A stretch of DNA of 9,031 nucleotides from Vulcanimicrobiota bacterium (GTDB lineage Bacteria > Vulcanimicrobiota > Vulcanimicrobiia > Vulcanimicrobiales > Vulcanimicrobiaceae): positions 1 through 9,031 of the forward strand of contig JAFAHB010000070.1 in assembly GCA_019237435.1 (NCBI GenBank), given 5' to 3'. The notes below the pieces were generated by a model. That model saw only the letters and a list, made by a program, of their open reading frames with translations. It ran no database searches and was not told the DNA's origin. A program made the translations under genes and the position numbers. Below are positions 1 to 6,256 of this stretch, in pieces (position 1 is the stretch's first letter; every line of letters begins with the position of its first letter).

Positions 1-1605
<1,605 letters not shown>

Positions 1606-1609
<4 letters not shown>

Positions 1610-3105
1610 AGGTTGAGGTAGGTCGCCGCCGCCATCGCCCCGAGAATCTCCCCCGCTACGTGGCCTGTGTCTTCATCGTGCGGGCCAATCATCGCGCTCA
1701 AATAAAACGCGAAGGCGACGTGGTGACCGCTGCGCGTCGTGATGTATCCGGCGAGGCCTTTCTCGATCGTCGAGCCGGCGTTTAAGAAGTTGTCGCCGCC
1801 ATCCGTGCCGGTCTTGGCGAAGACCTTGCCGCGCGCCGGCGACTTGCGTTGGATAGCCGCGAGCGTGCCGTCGACGCCCATGATCGGTAGCCCGCGCAGC
1901 AAGAACGGATACCACCGCTGCATCCGCGCCCAGGCGAGATACTGCACCATGAAATCCGGTGTGAAGTAAGCTCCGCCGTAACCGTCGGATTGCGCCGCCT
2001 GATTCAGATCTAAGCCGGCCGACTTCAGCATCTGTGCCTCGAGCGCGAAACCCGCTTTGAGATAATCGCTCTTCGCGTGCGCTAGATAGACACCCCACAT
2101 ATACGGCATGAGCGCCGCGTGCAGATTATCGCTCACCTTGAGTGTGATGTAGACCTCTTCGGATAGCGGCGGCGAGACGTGCTTGGCGACCAAATTCGCG
2201 GGAGTGTAATCGGCGGCATTGGGAGGCAGGCCCGAGATATCGCCGGACAGATCTCGAACGACGCCTACGTCCGCGAGTGCCTTCGCGAAACTGAGCTGTG
2301 CGAATGTCTTGGGATCACTAACCCGATATGCGTACAAGATCTGCGAGCCGGCCGGCTGCGAGCCGGTGATCGTGACGGTGTGCCGGCCGTATGCCGCAAG
2401 GTCGGAGCTCATGTCGATGGTCGTATCGCTCTTGGGCGCTCCGGTGGTCGCGTGGCTGACGAACCTGACGTAAGGCGTTTGCGGCGAGCAGGCGACGCTC
2501 ACCGGATCGCCGGAATGGGCGCCGGCCGTGACGGTCACGTCGACGATATTATCGTTGACGACGATCGATGAGAGCGTCGTACCGGTGCCGTCTTCGGTGC
2601 CTTGATCGGGAAGGAGCGACGTGTCGACGAGAATCCGGCCGTGCACGGTCTTGATCCCCGCCTTCGCAACCTGCGCCGCAAGCTCGCGTAAAACCGCGAG
2701 CGGATCGCCCGGCACGGCTTTGGTTTCGGGGGAACCGTCGTAGGCGTGATCTTCGTTTTCGAACGCGAGCGTGCCGTTGCGCTGAACGCGTTGCGATAGG
2801 TTCGGATCGCCGCTTGCGACGAGCACGAGGTCGCCTTGCAGCGCTCCCTGCGTGTCAATCGGTCCGGTGCGATAGACCGGCGTGGTCCAGCGAAAGTCCG
2901 GCCCCAGCAACGCGAGACTCGTCCCTTCGGTCAGAAGCTTGGTCGTCGAGGCCGGAACCATGAGGGTGGCGGCGTTGCGCGCGTAAAGCACGCGGTGAGC
3001 GTCGAGATCGTAGACTTCGGCCCCGACGATCGAATGCTTGAGGCGGGGCGTGCGCGCCGGCGCTTCGATGGCCATCGCCAGCGCCGCCGCAGCCGCGAGG
3101 ATCAC
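1606..3105 (-). CDS. dacB: D-alanyl-D-alanine carboxypeptidase/endopeptidase, PBP4 (DacB) type, peptidase family S13
   Basis: A low-molecular-weight penicillin-binding protein that trims or cleaves peptidoglycan peptides outside the cytoplasmic membrane. The 499 residues are close to E. coli PBP4. All three active-site motifs are visible: SxxK as STTK (Ser53-Lys56), SxN as SDN (325-327), and KTG (431-433, in FAKTGTDGG). The SxxK-to-SxN gap of about 270 residues fits the large insertion domain of S13 enzymes. The DGSGLSR-type segment of the family is altered here (DGYGGAYFTP, 374-383). The N-terminus is a short Ala-rich hydrophobic run without basic residues, an atypical signal peptide. The GTG start overlaps the stop of the upstream PHP gene by 4 bp (GTGA), indicating translational coupling. 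It is the last gene of the five-gene cluster, and its TAG overlaps the stop of the convergent fchA-like gene. Confidence 0.92.
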
Positions 3106-3914
3106 GCGTAGACTTCGACGAGCTCGAAGAACGGGGCGAGGTCGGCCCCGTCAACGTCCATGCCTACGCCTTCGGTGTGGTAGCGGATGTCGTGGAAATC
3201 CATGCCCGCGGTCATCACCAAACCGTAGCGCTTTGCCGTAGCCCGGAACTCGCGCGTATCCTCGGGCGAGTGGAGCGGATAAAATACCTCGATGCCGCGC
3301 AGTCCGTGCCCGACGAGCTCTTCGATGAGCGATCGGTCCTTCAATCGGCCGGGGTGCGCGAGCACCGGAACCCCGCCGGCCGCGGAGATCTGCTCTATCG
3401 CGTGCTCCGGCGTCGTATAGAGCTGCGGCACGTAACCGGGTTTGCCGGGAACGAGCGCTTCGCTGAACGCTGCGTTGACGCTGTCGACGACGCCGCGGCG
3501 CACGAGCGCTTTGGCAACGTGCGGCCGGCCCATCGAGTGCGCATCGCCGGCCTCGTTGACGACGTCTTCGATCGTTATCGGATATCCGGCCTCGCGCAGG
3601 CGCTCCACCATCGTAACGGCGCGGAGCCTTCGCTGCTCTTGGTTATATTCCAGCAGCTCGTTGATCGCCGACGGGCCGAGCGGTACGCCGTATCCAAGAA
3701 CGTGGACTTCGTTTTTGCGCCAGGTCGTGTTGATCTCGATACCCGTGATGACACGCGAGCCGGCGGGCGGATCAAAGTTGCCGTAGGCGCCGAGCGTATC
3801 GTGATCGGAGATCGAAAAAACCTCGACCCCCCGCTGTCCCATGAAATCGGAGAGTTCTTGGGGGCTGAGCGTGCCGTCGCTCATTCGTGTGTGTGAGTGC
3901 AGGTCAACCTTCAC
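3102..3914 (-). CDS. PHP-domain metal-dependent phosphoesterase (RNase AM/YciV-like)
   Basis: A 270-residue PHP-family protein, probably cytoplasmic. Expected metal ligands are visible in order: HSH with Asp13 (His6, His8), the SDHDT motif (Asp37, His38), Glu60 (GIE), His71, LAHPG (His187) and GMDFH (Asp239, His241; usually GSDFH in relatives). Length and motif order match the YciV/RnaM type, known as 5'-3' trimming of RNA ends and dephosphorylation of 3',5'-nucleotide bisphosphates; the substrate here is inferred. The GTG start at 3914 has a strong Shine-Dalgarno 8 nt upstream and overlaps the end of spoVS by 11 bp. Its TGA overlaps the dacB GTG. Proximity to YmdB, another phosphodiesterase, hints at nucleotide or RNA turnover. 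DNA polymerase PHP domains and histidinol phosphatase are less likely given the size and lack of other domains. Confidence 0.88.
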   Translation of the reverse strand: MKVDLHSHTRMSDGTLSPQELSDFMGQRGVEVFSISDHDTLGAYGNFDPPAGSRVITGIEINTTWRKNEVHVLGYGVPLGPSAINELLEYNQEQRRLRAVTMVERLREAGYPITIEDVVNEAGDAHSMGRPHVAKALVRRGVVDSVNAAFSEALVPGKPGYVPQLYTTPEHAIEQISAAGGVPVLAHPGRLKDRSLIEELVGHGLRGIEVFYPLHSPEDTREFRATAKRYGLVMTAGMDFHDIRYHTEGVGMDVDGADLAPFFELVEVYA

Positions 3915-4206
3915 CGTTGCGACCCTTCTCCTCTAGCCTTCGACGCTCGACGAATAGTGAGATGGCGGTCCGCTCGCTCTCGCCGATTGCGACCACAACG
4001 AACGACGGCGCGCAAACCAAATCGAGTTGTGCGCCCCGCAGGTAGCTGCGCGCGATTGCGACGGCCTTGATGGCCTGATTGATGGCGCCGGCCCCGACCG
4101 CTTGGAGTTCGGACGTGTCGCGCTCGCGCAGCGCGGCCGCGAGCGCTCCGGCCACCGCGTTGGGATTGCTCTTTGCCGAGACCTTGAGGGTCACTGCTAC
4201 GCTCAT
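3904..4206 (-). CDS. spoVS: Stage V sporulation protein S (SpoVS) homologue
   Basis: A 100-residue protein with the highly conserved SpoVS core: LKVSAKSNPNAVAGALA (residues 7-23), a Q-A-V-GAGA-NQA-KA-AIAR segment (35-53), and an ERTAISLFVE strand near the end. SpoVS has a small fold that has been compared with Alba nucleic-acid-binding proteins; in Bacillus it affects late sporulation and septation, and in non-sporulating bacteria its role is unclear. Residues from about 87 on (RRRLEEKGRNGEG) form a charged tail beyond the usual length of about 86; the same DNA supplies the Shine-Dalgarno of the PHP gene. The ATG overlaps the YmdB stop as ATGA, and an AAGGG lies a few bases upstream. Adjacency to YmdB is a known recurrent arrangement in other phyla. 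Identification is secure; function in this organism is unknown. Confidence 0.95.
   Translation of the reverse strand: MSVAVTLKVSAKSNPNAVAGALAAALRERDTSELQAVGAGAINQAIKAVAIARSYLRGAQLDLVCAPSFVVVAIGESERTAISLFVERRRLEEKGRNGEG
3923..3932 (-). promoter_or_regulatory. Strong ribosome binding site for the PHP-domain gene, inside spoVS
   Basis: On the minus strand this reads AGGAGAAGGG, 8 nt before the GTG at 3914. It lies within the spoVS coding region and decides the start of the overlapping downstream gene. Confidence 0.75.
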
Positions 4207-4979
4207 GCGATACCCTTCAAAAAGATGCGCTTAATCTCATTGGCCCGGCCCGTCTTGGGATCGATCGAGACCACCGCACCGCAGAACTGCTTCGGACCGC
4301 TCTTTTGGACGCTGAAGCGCTCCGAAAGACCGATCAAAAAACGGTCCAGCACCGCTCTGGCTTCCATGCCGATGATTCCTTCGGTCGGGCCGGTCATGCC
4401 CAGATCGCTAATGTACGCCGTTCCCCCGGGCAGAATCTGCTCGTCGGCCGTCTGAACGTGCGTGTGGGTGCCGAAAACGCACGAAACGCGCCCGTCGAGA
4501 TAGCGCCCAAGCGCGATTTTCTCGGAGGTCGCTTCGGCGTGGACGTCCACGATCACGATCGGCGTACGCGAGCGCAGGTCGGCGATGCACGCGTCAGCGC
4601 AGCGGAACGGATCGTCTGTCGGCGGCATGAACGTTCGGCCCATTAAGTTGAGGACGGCGACGCTCACGCCGTCGGCGGTAAAGGTCGCAGCGCCGCGGCC
4701 GGGAGCTGCGGGCGGATAGTTCGCCGGCCGAATGACGCGATTGCTGGTCTCGAGATACTCGCCGAACTCGCGCTTATCAAAGATATGGTTTCCGCCCGTG
4801 ATGAAGTCGACGCCGCTTGCAAACATCTCGTCGGCAGTCTGCGCGGTCAAGCCGAAGCCGCCCGCAGCATTCTCGCCGTTTGCTATGCAAGCGTGAACCC
4901 TATGCTGCTCGCGCAGCAACGAGACGCAGCGTTTGAGCACCTCGCGACCCGGAGATCCAACGACGTCCCCGACGATCAG
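4203..4979 (-). CDS. ymdB: YmdB/TIGR00282-type metallophosphoesterase (cyclic-nucleotide phosphodiesterase), non-canonical start
   Basis: A calcineurin-like dinuclear metal phosphodiesterase; Bacillus YmdB cleaves 2',3'-cyclic nucleotides and affects biofilm and motility decisions. Numbered from the CTG at 4979, every family metal ligand is present at a constant offset of 3 from the Bacillus numbering: Asp5 (GDVVGSPGR), Glu36 and Asn37 (ANGENAAGG), Asn64 (GGNHIFD), His147 (VDVHAE), His172 and His174 (GTHTHVQTAD). The open frame runs up to a stop at 5067-5069 but contains no ATG, GTG or TTG before the GTG at 4940, and that GTG would delete Asp5. I therefore place the start at CTG 4979; the alternative is ATA at 5000, which overlaps the preceding TAG in the way an ATGA junction does. 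Length from either start (258 or 265 aa) suits the family. The stop overlaps the spoVS ATG. The family is certain; the start is not. Confidence 0.85.
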   Translation of the reverse strand: MIVGDVVGSPGREVLKRCVSLLREQHRVHACIANGENAAGGFGLTAQTADEMFASGVDFITGGNHIFDKREFGEYLETSNRVIRPANYPPAAPGRGAATFTADGVSVAVLNLMGRTFMPPTDDPFRCADACIADLRSRTPIVIVDVHAEATSEKIALGRYLDGRVSCVFGTHTHVQTADEQILPGGTAYISDLGMTGPTEGIIGMEARAVLDRFLIGLSERFSVQKSGPKQFCGAVVSIDPKTGRANEIKRIFLKGIA

Positions 4980-4996
4980 GAGGTTGAGGGAGCCTT

Positions 4997-5548
4997 CTAT
5001 CGGCGAGCCGACGCCTTCGCTTTCTTTTGGGACTTGAGGAAGTAGACGAGCACGTGCTTTTCTTCTCTAAATCCCACCAGACTCTTGGACTGCGTAGGGT
5101 CGCGAAGCGCCTCGATCGCGTAGACGGCTGCTTCGTCGTCGGCCGCCGGATCCGTGTCGAGGTGATCGTCGGGATGCGGATTGCGAACCAGCGCGTCGCC
5201 GCAGCGGTCGCGCAAGAATCCGACCTGAAGCTCCAACTCGTCCTTCGAGAAACTCTCGAAGTCGCGCGTCACGTGGACGAACGTCAGCGATCGATCACCT
5301 TCGCACTCCACGCGCAGCACCGCGGGCTCTTCCTTAGAAAGAGCCAGGAAGCTGCGAACGTGCTCGTCGACGGCTTCCGCGAGCACGTGTTGGGCCGTCT
5401 TATCCAAGCGCTGGCGAAGTGCAAAGGTCAAGCGGAGCGTGCGGTCCGTCGGGCCGCAGCGAATTGAGGCCAACTCCGGAAAACGCACGAGAAGTGCGCA
5501 GACCAGGCTAACGGTGTCCGCATTTTCGACGAGTGATCGCGTGCTCAT
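4997..5548 (-). CDS. Hypothetical protein heading the ymdB-spoVS operon
   Basis: I do not recognise this 183-residue protein. It has no signal peptide or membrane segment and is probably cytoplasmic. Visible features are a helix-like N-terminus, probable strands at about residues 37-45, 77-93 (VLRVECEGDRSLTFVHV) and 165-171 (HVLVYFL), a helix-like stretch 46-70, an acidic His/Asp-rich patch (HPDDHLDTDPAADDE, 125-139), and a basic tail (KSQKKAKASARR). The overall look is a small alpha/beta protein. The ATG at 5548 is preceded by only a weak purine tract. It is the first gene of a cluster in which ymdB begins at or just after its TAG. In other phyla ymdB often follows rny (RNase Y); this protein has no KH or HD motif and is not RNase Y. 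Coding is supported by its tight packing with real genes and by protein-like composition. Confidence 0.75.
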   Translation of the reverse strand: MSTRSLVENADTVSLVCALLVRFPELASIRCGPTDRTLRLTFALRQRLDKTAQHVLAEAVDEHVRSFLALSKEEPAVLRVECEGDRSLTFVHVTRDFESFSKDELELQVGFLRDRCGDALVRNPHPDDHLDTDPAADDEAAVYAIEALRDPTQSKSLVGFREEKHVLVYFLKSQKKAKASARR

Positions 5549-5568
5549 GATTTTCGAGAGTTTCTTTC

Positions 5569-5583
5569 GGGGTCAAATACCCC
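5569..5583. repeat. Short hairpin GGGGT/ACCCC, alternative to the larger hairpin
   Basis: GGGGT (5569-5573) and ACCCC (5579-5583) form a 5-bp stem with a 5-nt loop. It uses the same C tract as the larger hairpin at 5578-5609, so the two cannot form together. It lies 21 bp upstream of the start of the 183-residue minus-strand gene. Confidence 0.4.
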
Positions 5584-5602
5584 CCAAGGCGACTCGCGCC
5601 AA
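5574..5602 (-). promoter_or_regulatory. Weak candidate promoter of the minus-strand five-gene operon
   Basis: On the minus strand, TTGGCG (plus positions 5597-5602) and TATTTG (5574-5579) are separated by 17 bp, giving a weak sigma-70-like pair with 4/6 and 3/6 consensus matches. Transcription would begin near 5567, leaving a leader of about 19 nt before the ATG at 5548. The match is poor, but this 118-bp spacer is the only sizeable gap upstream of the operon. Confidence 0.25.
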
Positions 5603-5609
5603 GGGGGTA
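5578..5609. repeat. Interrupted hairpin in the divergent spacer
   Basis: TACCCCC (5578-5584) pairs with GGGGGTA (5603-5609), and inside it GGCG (5588-5591) pairs with CGCC (5597-5600) around a 5-nt loop, leaving a small CAA/AA internal bulge. No T run follows on either strand, so it does not look like an intrinsic terminator. It may be an operator or a structured leader for either divergent transcript. Confidence 0.5.
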
Positions 5610-5633
5610 GGGTCGTACGACGCGGCCCCAAGG
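5584..5633 (+). repeat. Three direct CCAAGG copies
   Basis: CCAAGG occurs at 5584-5589, 5599-5604 and 5628-5633, with start spacings of 15 and 29 bp. The first and third are extended to CCCCAAGG. They lie in the divergent promoter region and could be regulator half-sites. With a 6-bp unit in GC-rich DNA, chance is not excluded. Confidence 0.3.
5612..5621. promoter_or_regulatory. 10-bp palindrome GTCGTACGAC, possible operator
   Basis: A perfect even palindrome in the 118-bp spacer between divergent genes, directly beside the larger hairpin. Its position is that of an operator for a dimeric regulator, but no specific family can be assigned. Confidence 0.35.
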
Positions 5634-5666
5634 TCTCCCCTTGCTGCCGCCTAGAAAAAGACCCAC

Positions 5667-6218
5667 GTGACCCTGCGGAAGGTTCCGGGCGCGCTCGCGC
5701 TCGGCTTGCTCGCCTCGCTAGCCGCCCATGCCGGGATCTACGGCGGCGAGCACGCCATGGGCGGAGCCTACCACGAGCTGATCGTCCAGCTCACCCTGGC
5801 CGGAGGCATCAGCCTCCTGGTTTTCTTCGCCGCGCTTGCCTGGGGTGAATCTGCCGCGGCGGACGGCAGCGTTTTGGCGGCTCGCCTTCGCGAACGCCTG
5901 CCGGGGCTGGGTGCGGTCTTTGCGGCCGCGGCACTCTGCTACATCGCTTCGGAGGCGCTCGAACCGCATCACGCGGCCGCGCCGCCCATCGCCGCGCTCC
6001 TCGCGCTCGCCGCTGCGGCGTGGCTCGTCCTGAGACTCGCCTCGGGCCTCGCTCGAGTGCTCGCCAGCGTCGTCATTGCCATATGGTCACCACCCTTTGC
6101 ACCGCGAGCGCCATCGTGGAAGCGGCAAGTTCGCCGCCGGCCTTCGCTTCGCCGAATCCTCGTAACGCGCCGCCGATTCGCGCGGCCTCCTCCGATCACG
6201 GCTCTGAACTGCGCGTAA
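5667..6218 (+). CDS. Small multi-pass membrane protein of unknown function
   Basis: I do not recognise a named family. The 183-residue protein has Ala/Leu-rich predicted membrane helices at about residues 7-26, 38-58, 79-98 and 105-140 (the last long enough for one or two passes), then a strongly basic, Pro-rich C-terminal tail (about 147-177), probably cytoplasmic. Five His residues lie in the N-terminal two thirds: His21, His29, His36, His101 and His102, near predicted helix ends, and could bind a metal or haem. The GTG at 5667 is chosen because an in-frame TAG lies 15 nt upstream and the first hydrophobic helix starts right after it; the Shine-Dalgarno is weak. The TonB-dependent receptor gene follows after 38 bp on the same strand, so co-transcription is likely and a role at the envelope is plausible. 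Confidence 0.7.
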   Translation: MTLRKVPGALALGLLASLAAHAGIYGGEHAMGGAYHELIVQLTLAGGISLLVFFAALAWGESAAADGSVLAARLRERLPGLGAVFAAAALCYIASEALEPHHAAAPPIAALLALAAAAWLVLRLASGLARVLASVVIAIWSPPFAPRAPSWKRQVRRRPSLRRILVTRRRFARPPPITALNCA

Positions 6219-6247
6219 GCGCTCCTTAACCGCACTCTCTTCAGATC

Positions 6248-6251
6248 GGAG
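6248..6251 (+). promoter_or_regulatory. Ribosome binding site of the TonB-dependent receptor gene
   Basis: GGAG lies 5 nt before the ATG at 6257. It supports this start, which also yields a proper signal peptide. The 38-bp gap after the membrane-protein gene shows no obvious promoter or terminator. Confidence 0.7.
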
Positions 6252-6256
6252 AATCT

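Noticed and set aside
3177..3896. A 239-codon plus-strand open frame
   Set aside because: It lies entirely opposite the PHP-domain gene, whose metal-binding motifs are intact; the antisense translation has no recognisable feature and reflects GC-rich codon bias.
5578..5609. Intrinsic terminator in the divergent spacer
   Set aside because: The stem is interrupted and no T run follows on either strand; genes on both sides point away from it, so no terminator is expected there.
6100..6218. Frameshift in the basic C-terminus of the 183-residue membrane protein
   Set aside because: The shift to an Arg/Pro-rich tail looked suspicious, but the frame stays open to a stop 38 bp before the next gene, and a basic cytoplasmic tail is plausible. 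No better continuation exists in other frames.
6244..6252. Sequencing-adapter-like AGATCGGA before the receptor start
   Set aside because: Only 8 bases match before divergence, and the stretch carries the Shine-Dalgarno of a real gene; a chance match.
5549..6256. Fur box upstream of the membrane protein or receptor genes
   Set aside because: No AT-rich GATAAT-type repeat is visible in the 5549-5666 or 6219-6256 gaps.
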